Assembly: GCA_937899715.1 (NCBI GenBank)
Contig: CALCNX010000070.1
Coordinates: forward strand, 19,070-83,069
Direction: 5' to 3'
From: an uncultured bacterium
GTDB taxonomy: Bacteria > Bacteroidota > Ignavibacteria > Kapaibacteriales > UBA4661
DNA length: 64,000 bases
The notes under the pieces are model-generated. The model was not told the origin of the DNA and did not search any database. It was given only the letters and a program-made list of their open reading frames with translations. The stretch's first letter is position 1. Each line of letters begins with the position of its first letter. Below, one piece after another: positions 44,378 to 53,600 of this stretch. Position numbers and translations under genes: made by a program.

Positions 44378-44920
44378 TTACTTCTTCTCTACAAATTCCA
44401 GTGATGCAGAGTTCATGCAGTACCGCAAGCCCGTCGGCTTCGGACCGTCCTCAAAGACGTGCCCCAAGTGTGCGTCGCAACGAGCGCAAACCGATTCGGT
44501 GCGAATCATACCATAAGAACGGTCAATATTATCTTTCACTGCATCCGGCGAAAGTGGCTGCCAAAAGCTGGGCCAGCCTGTACCCGATTCAAATTTTGTA
44601 TCGGAGCTGAAAAGTTCTAACCCGCAATTCGAGCATTTGTAGATACCTTTGGCGTGGTTATCCCAGTATTTACCTGTGAAAGCACGCTCTGTACCTTTTT
44701 CGCGGGTGACGTGATACTGCTCCGGCGTGAGTTGCTTGCGCCATTCGGCTTCGGTTTTGACGACTTTTGTCATGGTGCTTGTGCCTTTCTTTTGTTGTTC
44801 TTGTGCCTCCGTAGCGCTTCGGGAAGCATCCTTTTTCTTCTCTTCGGCACTGCTATTGCACGCCAGCAGAACGAGTAGTAATGCGCCACAGAGAGCGAGG
44901 TATTTTTGATTTGAACGCAT
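44378..44920 (-). CDS. msrB: Peptide-methionine (R)-S-oxide reductase, lipoprotein form
   Basis: 180 residues. The N-terminal lipoprotein signal (lipobox LLAC, about residue 21) and a Lys/Glu/Gln-rich spacer place it in the envelope. The MsrB domain (about 50-178) has WRKQLTPEQYHVTREKGTE at its start, zinc-binding pairs CSNC and CARC, GTGWPSF, and the catalytic Cys in LRYCMNSASLEF near the end. It reduces methionine-R-sulfoxide in oxidised periplasmic or surface proteins. The family is usually cytosolic; the lipid anchor suggests envelope repair. Single gene behind a bidirectional terminator. Confidence 0.95.
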   Translation of the reverse strand: MRSNQKYLALCGALLLVLLACNSSAEEKKKDASRSATEAQEQQKKGTSTMTKVVKTEAEWRKQLTPEQYHVTREKGTERAFTGKYWDNHAKGIYKCSNCGLELFSSDTKFESGTGWPSFWQPLSPDAVKDNIDRSYGMIRTESVCARCDAHLGHVFEDGPKPTGLRYCMNSASLEFVEKK

Positions 44921-44979
44921 AATGAAACAAATTATCGTGGGTGGTGGAGAGGAGTTTACGTTGCTGCGGTCGCAGACTA

Positions 44980-45480
44980 TTATTTTTTGTCAACGGGGGG
45001 AGTCTCGGATTTCTTTTTTTTGTCGGCTTCTTCTTGAGCGCGTTTGTCGGTGATGATGATAAAGCGATTAAATTCACTGGGAATTTTCTTGGAATCTTCG
45101 CTAAAAATAGAACGTCCGCTATTTTCCACAAGTGCGCAATGAATTTTATTCGTGAAAAGCCCGATACCAACGATAGCTTTCGGATTGCCGGGCGTGAAGG
45201 GCTTTTCACCGCGCAGAATAAGGACATCACCAAAAAGTTCTATGGGCGATTGGTTCGCAAAGCGCTCTTGAAGGCGCTCATATTCTTTGTTGCCTAAGAG
45301 TTTTTGCAAACGACTTTGGATTTTTGGCTCCTGCTTCAGCAGTTCCGATGGCATCTGCCCGATATACTGCTTGAGAGACGAAACAGTCTGAGCGGAGTCC
45401 TGCGCCCGTACAACATTTCCCGACAACATAGCCACTAAACCAAAGACGACACAGATGCAAAGACAGAAACGATGCCACAT
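44980..45480 (-). CDS. Secreted protein, possibly Ivy-like lysozyme-inhibitor fold
   Basis: 166 residues from the ATG at 45480 (a longer frame adds 42 residues ahead of a clear signal peptide). Signal peptide about 1-27. The mature domain reads YIGQMPSELLKQEPKIQSRL, KLLGNKEYERL, PIELFGDVLILRG, AIVGIGLFTNKIHCAL, SEDSKKIP. This follows the pattern I know from Ivy-like periplasmic proteins, but the family's Cys-containing loop (GC.PH.CG) is here GEKPFTPGN with no Cys. The C-terminal 25 residues are Lys/Glu-rich and disordered. Name is tentative. Confidence 0.5.
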   Translation of the reverse strand: MWHRFCLCICVVFGLVAMLSGNVVRAQDSAQTVSSLKQYIGQMPSELLKQEPKIQSRLQKLLGNKEYERLQERFANQSPIELFGDVLILRGEKPFTPGNPKAIVGIGLFTNKIHCALVENSGRSIFSEDSKKIPSEFNRFIIITDKRAQEEADKKKKSETPPVDKK

Positions 45481-45655
45481 AAATACGCTCACACTTGGAA
45501 CAAAAAGTAATTTGTGATTTATCGTAAGATACGACAGAAGCAGTAAAAAGTTTAATTTTCTTGCAGAATTGAACTTACCAAAAGTTTCAAAACAAACAAG
45601 GGGCAAACTTGCGTTCTTGCCCCTTGTTGAGAAATTTTCTTGCCGTGACCATCAT

Positions 45656-47698
45656 TTACTGGTCTATTGGAGTTTCCACACGCACCTCCACCGTGCGGCT
45701 TAAGAAGCGTCCTTCGGGAATTTCATTCGGATAAATAATCATTTTTGCTCCTAAGCCCCGCGCCGTTGTTTGCTTCGACGATACAAGATTGGAAACACTG
45801 CGGGCGCGTCCTTCCGAGAGACGCTGGTTCACCTCTGCACTGCCAAGTTTATCGGTAAAGCCCGACACCTGCACCGTTGATTGCGGTTTCACATTCGGCA
45901 GCACCAAGCCCTTGATAATACGTGCATTCTCGGGACCGACTTCGGGACTGTCGAAATCGAACAAGATGAGGCGATACGTGTCAATTTCTTTGTCTTTAAT
46001 GCGCAAACTACGCTTTTTCCGAATAGTTATCTGCTCCACCGGAATAGAATCTATAGGCATTGCAGAGCGTCCCTCGGAATCAATGACTTCGTAGCTGAAT
46101 TTCATTTTGTCTTCCGAGCGCGGAATGGTGGACTGCTCACGAGCCGTATTCCACTCCACAACAGGGTCGAGAGCATTGAGCGCCGTATATTGCTTGAGTG
46201 TGCGCTCGTTTTGAAATGCCCTGATTGTTGACTTCGCAACACCTGCTTCGGCTTTTGCGCTCGTTTTGAAACGAATCACGGGAGCCGACGGCACGAGCAG
46301 CGTATCATAGACAAGTGATGGCTGCATGATTTCCCATGTCGCAGAGGCAATCTCTACGCGGCGGTTTTCCTCCGTGCCCAACGAATCTTTTGAGTTTGTA
46401 GGCTTTTCGGGCAAATTACGCTGGCGGATTTCCATACGCGCCGTGTCTATGCCCCACGTCCGACGGATGTACTGGCGCACTTCGTCAGCCCGTGAGCGCG
46501 AGAGCGCAAGATTATCCAATTCGCCCGGACTCACGTGGTCGTTACAGCCGGTAATTGTGATAGTCGCTTTCGGATATTCCTGCAAGCGCTTCCCGATGAT
46601 ATTGAGCACATCGTAATAAACGCGCATAGCGTCGGCATTGAAAAATTTATTTTCGCTAAAAGAAGCCGTTTCTTCCCCGTTCAAGCGATGATACCGTGCC
46701 GGAATGACGCTGGAATTGTAATCGAAAAATATGTACGGCAAAAGCGGATACATCTGGCGCGACACAAATTCTTCCACCTTGATTTGTACGAGCGGCACTT
46801 CCACGCCGGAAGTGTCGGTGGTAAAAGCGGCAATCGTTGCCTCTACAGCCTGAACCGGCTTTGGTGGTGGGGGCGGAGGCGGAGGGGGCAAAGGTGGAAG
46901 CGTATAACGCACACTTACTGCACCACGCAACTGATTCAAATTCCACGACGTGTTTGCAACAAGCGGTGTCAGCCCCAGCGCATAGAATACTTCGGGCGTG
47001 ATAGCAAGTGAACCGACGTTAATATCGTACCCAACGCCAGCCGTTACAGCTGCATGAAGGGTTTGTGCTTGAGGAATTTCTTGGGTAGCCAGAACGTTGC
47101 GTTCGCGCTGAAGGTTATTGAAATTCACACTTGAAGAAGCGGCATCAACGGGGGTAAGACTGAGAATCGTTTCTTTTTGGCTAAAGGTATGCTGCACCAT
47201 CAGCCCTAAACGCACTCCGGCATAAAATCTCAAATTCCGAAGTCCATCCTGCATGAAGGGATGAATCACCGCAAGCGGCTCCACACCAATAGAAGTAAGA
47301 TTTGCCTGAAGCTCGCGCCCGAAAAGAGCATCGTAGAATGTGATTGCCGTGCCGTCAGCGTTCAAGGCACCAATGCGCTGCGCTTCTTGCGCTTTCAGCA
47401 GACCACTATTTCCTGCATAACTAAGGCGAAGCCCCAGACTGAGAAAATCTACCAATGGATATTCCAAAAGCGCTCCGAGCGTCAGACCAGCACTCGCACC
47501 ACCGCTAAAAAGAACGCCGTCGCCCGTGCGTCCGGTGGCAATGCCCGGCAGAGTGGCAAAACTTGCAATGTGTTGATTCAGAACTCCTCCCACAAAGCCG
47601 CCAACTCTAAGGGTTTTGGTCGAATCGGTTTGCGCTACGGCAAACGCGGGAGCCACCATGCCCCAGACAACACAGACAATAACGACAATGTTCTTCAT
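45656..47698 (-). CDS. Outer-membrane protein with N-terminal barrel and two OmpA-like domains, copy 1
   Basis: 680 residues from the ATG at 47698 (signal peptide MKNIVVIVCVVWGMV...; the longer frame overlaps the next gene). Residues about 25-268 look like a membrane barrel, followed by a run of ten prolines. Domain 1 (about 318-450) has FFDYNSSVIP, TITGCNDHVS and LALSRSRADEVRQYI. A beta-rich spacer follows. Domain 2 (about 575-678) has ILFDFDSPEVGPENARII, VSGFTDKLGSAEVN and RLSEGRARSVSNLV. Each OmpA-like domain could bind peptidoglycan. Follows its paralogue by 70 bp. Confidence 0.88.
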   Translation of the reverse strand: MKNIVVIVCVVWGMVAPAFAVAQTDSTKTLRVGGFVGGVLNQHIASFATLPGIATGRTGDGVLFSGGASAGLTLGALLEYPLVDFLSLGLRLSYAGNSGLLKAQEAQRIGALNADGTAITFYDALFGRELQANLTSIGVEPLAVIHPFMQDGLRNLRFYAGVRLGLMVQHTFSQKETILSLTPVDAASSSVNFNNLQRERNVLATQEIPQAQTLHAAVTAGVGYDINVGSLAITPEVFYALGLTPLVANTSWNLNQLRGAVSVRYTLPPLPPPPPPPPPKPVQAVEATIAAFTTDTSGVEVPLVQIKVEEFVSRQMYPLLPYIFFDYNSSVIPARYHRLNGEETASFSENKFFNADAMRVYYDVLNIIGKRLQEYPKATITITGCNDHVSPGELDNLALSRSRADEVRQYIRRTWGIDTARMEIRQRNLPEKPTNSKDSLGTEENRRVEIASATWEIMQPSLVYDTLLVPSAPVIRFKTSAKAEAGVAKSTIRAFQNERTLKQYTALNALDPVVEWNTAREQSTIPRSEDKMKFSYEVIDSEGRSAMPIDSIPVEQITIRKKRSLRIKDKEIDTYRLILFDFDSPEVGPENARIIKGLVLPNVKPQSTVQVSGFTDKLGSAEVNQRLSEGRARSVSNLVSSKQTTARGLGAKMIIYPNEIPEGRFLSRTVEVRVETPIDQ

Positions 47699-47768
47699 AC
47701 TTCTTTCCTTGACGTTTCCCATTTGTTCAGACGAGACAACTGCACACGGTTGTACACCGCGAGATTGC

Positions 47769-50027
47769 TTATTGCTTTTCCTGCGGCTTACCTTCAATGA
47801 TGACCGGCGTTTCGACGCGGACTTCCACCGAGCGATTATAGATACGACCTTCGGGGGTTTCGTTTGTGTATTGTGGACGTGAACCGCCGACACCACGCGC
47901 TTGGGTATCGCGCCACTTAATGAAGTCCGCAACGGATTTTGCACGACCGGATGAAAGTTTCATATTCACGTCGGGATTGCCCAGTTTATCCGTAAAGCCC
48001 GTAATATCTATCTTTGAACCGTTTTTGAGATTGTCCAAGATAAACGAATTGATGATACGTGAATTATTCGCTCCCACCGACGGGCTATTGAAATCAAACA
48101 AAATAAGGCGATAAATAGCCAACTGCTTGTCAATCTGCCCTGCTTCGCGCTTTTTCTTCACGGTTACAAGTTCCACAGGAATAGAGCCGTTCGGATTTGC
48201 CTTTTCGCCTTTTTTGTCAACGACATCAAGACCAAATTTCAGTGCATCGGGCGTACTTGGCGCAGAAGATTGGTCGGCAATGGTATTCCAGTCAATAATC
48301 GGGTTCCAATCCAATGTCGAATCGGGCTTGCCGGGCATGGAAAAGAGCTTGAGTGAGCGTTCACCTTGATTGACATTGAGCGCTGATTTAGCCACGCCGT
48401 CGTCTGCCTTGATATTCATGCGGAAGCGGATGGTTGGCGGTTCGGGTATATTGATGGTATCATTCACCAAGACTGGTTTCAGGACATCCCACACGTCGGA
48501 ATATATCTCAACGCGGCGGTTTTCCTCAATCCCAAGCGAATCACGCGATTTCGTCGGTTTCTCCGGCAAATTGCGGGCTTGCAAGGTTACACGCGACGAA
48601 TCCACGCCCCAAATGTCAATCAAATAGCGCCGAATCTCGTCCGCACGGCGATAGGAAAGCATAATATTTCCCGCCTCTAAGCCAACATTATTATTACAGC
48701 CCACAAGCTGAATCTTCGCCTTCGAGAGTGAGCGCATACGACTGCCAATAATATTCAGCACATCGTAATACACACGCAGCATATTGACGTTGTGAAAATC
48801 CTGCTCACTAAAATTCTGCGTTTCTTCTTTCGTTTTGAAGAGCCGATACCTGTCCGGCATATTGGCATTGTTCTGGTCAAAGAAAATGTAATTCATGAGC
48901 GGATACATCTGCCATGCAAAGAACTGCTCTACCTTCAGACGCACAAGCGGTACTTCCACGCCCGTACTATCCACCATAAACGCCGAAATCGAAGCATTCA
49001 AGCTGCCTTTGGGGTTTTCGTCCGCGTGCTTGAACACGGGCTGTTTCTTAAACTCTCTCGGCGGTTCAGGCGGTGGCGGATCTTTTTGGGGTGGTGTTTT
49101 TGTTGTTGTGTCAGGCGTATTTTGGGCGATTGTTTCCGGCACTTTCTTCGGTGGGTTGTCTTCTTTTGGCGGCGGTGGATTCTCTGGCACATAACGCAGC
49201 GAAAAACCGCCACGAATTGTATTGACATTCCACGCAATGCCGCTCACAACCGGGGTGAGTGCATAGGAATAAAACGCCTCCGGCGCAAGCATAAACTGTC
49301 CAATCGGAATCTCGTAGCCCAGTCCACCCGTCAACGTCAAATTCAGTAACTGCACGTTTGGAATTGCCTGCCCGGGAATATTATTGCGCTCAATGGAACC
49401 GTTATTCCACACCGTATTACTCACGGGGTCAAGAAGTTGCTCTACTTGCGAGAATGAGTTTTGAATCATAAACCCAACACGAGCACCACCGAAAATCCGT
49501 AAGTTAGGCACGGACGCAAGCGGCGACCATGCCAAAAGCGGCTCTATACCGACCGAGCCAAGATTGGGCGTGAGATTGAACCGTGCAGAACCCGTGAAAA
49601 AGGTAACAGAATCGCCGCGCGTATTCAAAAAACCCACACGCCGCAAATCCTCCGTTGCCTGAAGCGTTGCATTGTGCGTCGCATAGCTCAGACGCAACGA
49701 TAAATTTAAGGCATCCGCAATCGGAATGTCTGCCAAGCCACCAATGGTAAAGCCTAAGCCAGTCGAAGCACCGAACTGTACCTGATTCTTGAGATTGAGC
49801 GCGTTTTGCGAGGTTGCACCATTAAAAAGCAGAATCGGCACACCGGGCAAACTATTGAACGATGCCGCGTGCTGATTGATATTGATAGCACCAAAGCCGC
49901 CAAACGTTACCTGCTTCTGTGGTTGTCCGCCGGACGAAGAGCTTTGCGCATGAACCTTCTCGCCAAGAACAAAGATGCCCACAGCAAAAAGACAAGTAAC
50001 AACAAACCGTTTAATTCCGTGCTTCAT
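47769..50027 (-). CDS. Outer-membrane protein with N-terminal barrel and two OmpA-like domains, copy 2
   Basis: 752 residues from the ATG at 50027 (signal peptide MKHGIKRFVVTCLFAVGIFVL). Same plan as copy 1: barrel (about 27-290), a long Pro/Lys/Thr linker with several PPPP runs, OmpA-like domain 1 (IFFDQNNANMPDRY, LVGCNNNVG, LSYRRADEIRRYL), spacer, and domain 2 (LILFDFNSPSVGANNSRII, ITGFTDKLGNPDVN, LSSGRAKSVADFI). The charged end VIIEGKPQEKQ has no T9SS signal. Barrel in the outer membrane and two peptidoglycan anchors would make a very firm envelope tether. Confidence 0.88.
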   Translation of the reverse strand: MKHGIKRFVVTCLFAVGIFVLGEKVHAQSSSSGGQPQKQVTFGGFGAININQHAASFNSLPGVPILLFNGATSQNALNLKNQVQFGASTGLGFTIGGLADIPIADALNLSLRLSYATHNATLQATEDLRRVGFLNTRGDSVTFFTGSARFNLTPNLGSVGIEPLLAWSPLASVPNLRIFGGARVGFMIQNSFSQVEQLLDPVSNTVWNNGSIERNNIPGQAIPNVQLLNLTLTGGLGYEIPIGQFMLAPEAFYSYALTPVVSGIAWNVNTIRGGFSLRYVPENPPPPKEDNPPKKVPETIAQNTPDTTTKTPPQKDPPPPEPPREFKKQPVFKHADENPKGSLNASISAFMVDSTGVEVPLVRLKVEQFFAWQMYPLMNYIFFDQNNANMPDRYRLFKTKEETQNFSEQDFHNVNMLRVYYDVLNIIGSRMRSLSKAKIQLVGCNNNVGLEAGNIMLSYRRADEIRRYLIDIWGVDSSRVTLQARNLPEKPTKSRDSLGIEENRRVEIYSDVWDVLKPVLVNDTINIPEPPTIRFRMNIKADDGVAKSALNVNQGERSLKLFSMPGKPDSTLDWNPIIDWNTIADQSSAPSTPDALKFGLDVVDKKGEKANPNGSIPVELVTVKKKREAGQIDKQLAIYRLILFDFNSPSVGANNSRIINSFILDNLKNGSKIDITGFTDKLGNPDVNMKLSSGRAKSVADFIKWRDTQARGVGGSRPQYTNETPEGRIYNRSVEVRVETPVIIEGKPQEKQ

Positions 50028-50603
50028 AGTGAACCACACTCTCTCTGCGGATATAGAATATGTGCCAATCAGGCGCTCTTTCTCAACAATTTCGTGTGCT
50101 CTACCGCCTTTAGCATCGCTAGAGGCGCTCCCGGAGTGAGTTTCCTCACTACGAGCACTCTCATTACGAGCGCTCTCACTATGAGCGTTCCCACTGCGGG
50201 CGTTCCAATGTCGTACGAATACAAGCATAGCGGTACTTTGGTAGAACAAACAACGTGATTCGTGCTACGTTAGAAGTAGCATTGTTTTACATTTACAGTA
50301 TTTACAGTTTGGATGCGATGAAGATTCTTTTTTCAACACAATTTGTGAAAAAGAAAACACAATTGCATATTATTTTTATCGAATGCGATAATTTAATCTT
50401 CCGCCTACCCTGCTGTTATGAAAAGACTTAGAGCCTCGTCAATTACAACACCGCATAAACACAGGGTGAAGATACAAAAGAAATATTATCGCACAAGCCG
50501 GAGCGAGAATAAATGTTGCGTGATTTACGTACTCGCCCACCTGTGATAGAACCGTCGTTTCCCCTCCCTTGATTGAAAGGAGGGGAAAACGAGGTACAAC
50601 CTT
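50028..50603. other. Intergenic region upstream of the OmpA-like pair
   Basis: 575 bases. Holds the 15-bp tandem array (50143-50202), an AT-rich stretch (about 50320-50400) and a 10-bp inverted repeat TTTCCCCTCC/GGAGGGGAAA (50558-50567 with 50579-50588) just past the adhesin stop on the reverse strand, without a T-run. No consensus promoter seen. Confidence 0.6.
50143..50202. repeat. 15-bp tandem repeat array (four units)
   Basis: Units at 50143, 50158, 50173 and 50188 follow the pattern CTCTCACTACGAGCG with 2-5 changes each; a degenerate fifth unit may precede. The unit is a multiple of three and the reverse frame stays open through it in phase with the OmpA-like gene downstream. Confidence 0.8.
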
Positions 50604-53600
50604 TTATCGCACAACATGGACTTTTTGTACTTGCACCGCACCGCGTGAGCGCACCGTTACGAAGTACACACCCGGCGCGAGGTCGGCAGTATTGAACGGT
50701 ATTTCTCCTTCTTTGCCAACAATCTGCGTTACGGGAAGCGTCTTGACGACTCGTCCATAGACATCGCTCATCGTTACGGTTACTGCTTCCACAGAACGCT
50801 CATTCGGCAGTGCGTTTTCGATAACGTAACTGATAACTCCATCATCGCCCACCGGATTCGGACGCGAAGGCGTGAGGCGCATCCGTGGCGCTGGACCGAT
50901 AAGACGTGCGCCTCCGGCGTAGGAAATGGTTGTTAGACGGAAATAGCTTGCTGCCGACGGAAGTGCGGCACCGCCTGGCGAAAGTCGTGCGTTAATTACC
51001 AGAGCAGTAACACTATCATTTCCAAGAGCCGCACGGAAAGGCAAATTAAAGAGCGATGACGTTGGGTCTGCTGGAATTGTCAGTGTCAATGGAATACAAC
51101 GCACACCGCCGGAAATTGTTCCTGCCGCAAGTGGCGGGAGAGGTTCAAGCAATGTTGCATTAAAACATACAGTTGCGTCAATTTTTGCCCCCGCTTGCAG
51201 CGTACCGAGCGAAGGAATCGTAACACTAAATATCACAGTATCACCCGGAGCAGCAAAGGCACTATCTCCGCGCACAACCGGCAGAACAGTTGGGGTAGAT
51301 GAACCGCAGTTAGTAGTACAAATCGGAATTTTGGGCTTTGGAACTTCAAAGCGCTCTACACTTGATGTCTGCACACAACCATTAATATCCGTTACACGCA
51401 CACTATAAGAACCGTCCGATTGCGGTGCAAAAATGGAATCTGTCGCACCAGCAACGTTTGTCCCATTCAAGAGCCACTGGAAGAGTCGTGCGCGAGGCGT
51501 GGACGATGCTTGGTAACGCACTCCGGCATCAATCTTCGTGATAGTAACCGTCACCACTGTTTGCGAGACGGTGATGGTGCTGGATGTATTGATGCAACCT
51601 TTTGTATCGGTAACGCGAACACTGAACGAACCTGCTCTTGCGATACGGAATGTACGATTTGTTTCGCCCGTAATCGGCTGTGCTGCATTACCAACACCGG
51701 AAAGCCATTGATACCCCATAAAGCCCGCAGGTGCGGTGATGGTCGTATCTGCATTAGGGCAAATTGTAATTGTAGCCGGTAATGTTGGAGCGGTGGGGAG
51801 CGTTGCCAAGGTCACATCGGACGGCGCATTCGGACGTGATGTACAGCCGTTAGCACTTTTTGCTTCGACGGTGTAAGAACCAATAGCCGTTACGGTGAGC
51901 GATGTACGCGTTTGCCCTGCCAATGCTTGATTGTCCTTGAACCACTGATAGGTAAGCGCAGCATCAGCATTTTCGACAAAAAGCTCAAGTGTACCGTTCG
52001 GGCAAAGCTCCAACGTGCCATTTCGTGAACGAATAATAGGCGATGAAGGCGCAGGGAGTTCTTGCACCACAAACGCCGCCGATGTGCCGGAGCAACCGCC
52101 AGAAGCCGTTACACGTACACTATATGAGCCGGGAGCGCGGGCAACAAACGTGCGCATCGTTGCGCCTGAGATGGCAACGCCGCCCAAGAACCATTGATAC
52201 GACACAAAATCACCTGCATCCAATGTGAGCGAACCGCCTTGGCAGTAAGTATTACCACCTGTCGGCGTAACAACGACCGGCATTGGGTTATCTACGACGG
52301 AAACGGTTACGGTTGTCGAAATTGGACACGGGATATTATTCAGGAACTGAACAGAAACTTTGTATTGACCAGCATCAGTAACGGTGAGCGTACGAGATGT
52401 TCCGATTACACCACCACCGGATGCTCGCGTCCATTCGATTGTTGCTTTTAAGAGCAAGGAATCAGGAATAGTAATGCTAAGTTGAAGCGACGTACCGCGA
52501 CACGTTGTGAAACTATTGGAAGCAGAACTGACCACACCAGGTATAATTGCACCATTACTAATAACAACAGGTGGGTTTGACAATGGACTGGGGCAGCCTT
52601 GCTTAGAAAAGACCTGTACTGCATATTGTCCTGAATCTTTCGCATCGTAACGACGGGATGTAGCACCGTCAATCGGTATTCCTCCGCGATACCACTGATA
52701 ACGGTCAAAACCCTCGGTAGCAAAGAGTGGCTGGGATGAACCGGGGCAAAGCTGAACATTAAAGCCGCCCGCTATATTATTGATGATTGGGGTAACGGGA
52801 ATCGCACCAACATTAACAGTAAAGGTAGCAGATGTAACCACGCACCCACTGCTTGAATTCACCTGCAGGTAATATGTACCAGTGGTAACAGCGATGGTGC
52901 TACCCGTAGCGCCGGAAATGGCTTTTTTGGTAGCATTATCGAACCACTGATAGGTACTGAAGGATTCATCGGGCGTGACCGAAAGCGTGATAGGTTTATC
53001 AGCTTTTCCGGTTACAGGATTCGCACAATTAACCGAATCCCCACGAATAACGGGAATAACCGCATCGCGCGGGGTGATAGTAAAGGAAAGCGACAGATTA
53101 CGGCATCCTAAATTGTCAACCGTTTCTACGGCATAGACACCTGCATCACGGACGAAGAAGGTGGTAGATTTTGCGGTGTCAACGGCTTGAAAGTTTTTGT
53201 ACCAAAGATAGGAGCGGAAGCCCGACTCGGCGACAAGCGTAACGCCTTCATTACGGCAGGGACGCAAGTCATTTCCATCCGTCGGGGCATTCAAAATTTT
53301 CGCCTGCAAGCCCGGACTAACGTTGACCGCAATGGGGTTGGACGTACGGACACACCCATTACCATCAGTGACAAGCACACGGAAATTGACAGTGCGCGTT
53401 ACAATCACAACCGATGAGCTATCGGTCGAAGGAGTTTCGGCGAAAGCATAACTGCCGGTAACGCTCAGATTACGGTTCGTTGCGCCAATAACGGGCAAAA
53501 GCGCTCCGCCATTCCCTTCGCGCAACCACTGGTATTGTGTTCCTGCGCCCGCATCGGGCGTAGTCAGTGTCACACTTTGCCCTAAGCAAAATGTTGTGGT

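Noticed and set aside
47699..47944. 82-codon extension of the first OmpA-like protein
   Set aside because: Overlaps the neighbouring gene's 3' end in another frame and precedes an obvious signal peptide.
50028..50249. N-terminal extension of the second OmpA-like protein
   Set aside because: A clean signal peptide begins at 50027; the extension is mostly encoded by a minisatellite and would bury the signal peptide.
50418..50546. 42-codon forward frame with a basic N-terminus between OmpA-like and adhesin genes
   Set aside because: No binding site, no resemblance to known proteins and poor composition; likely chance.
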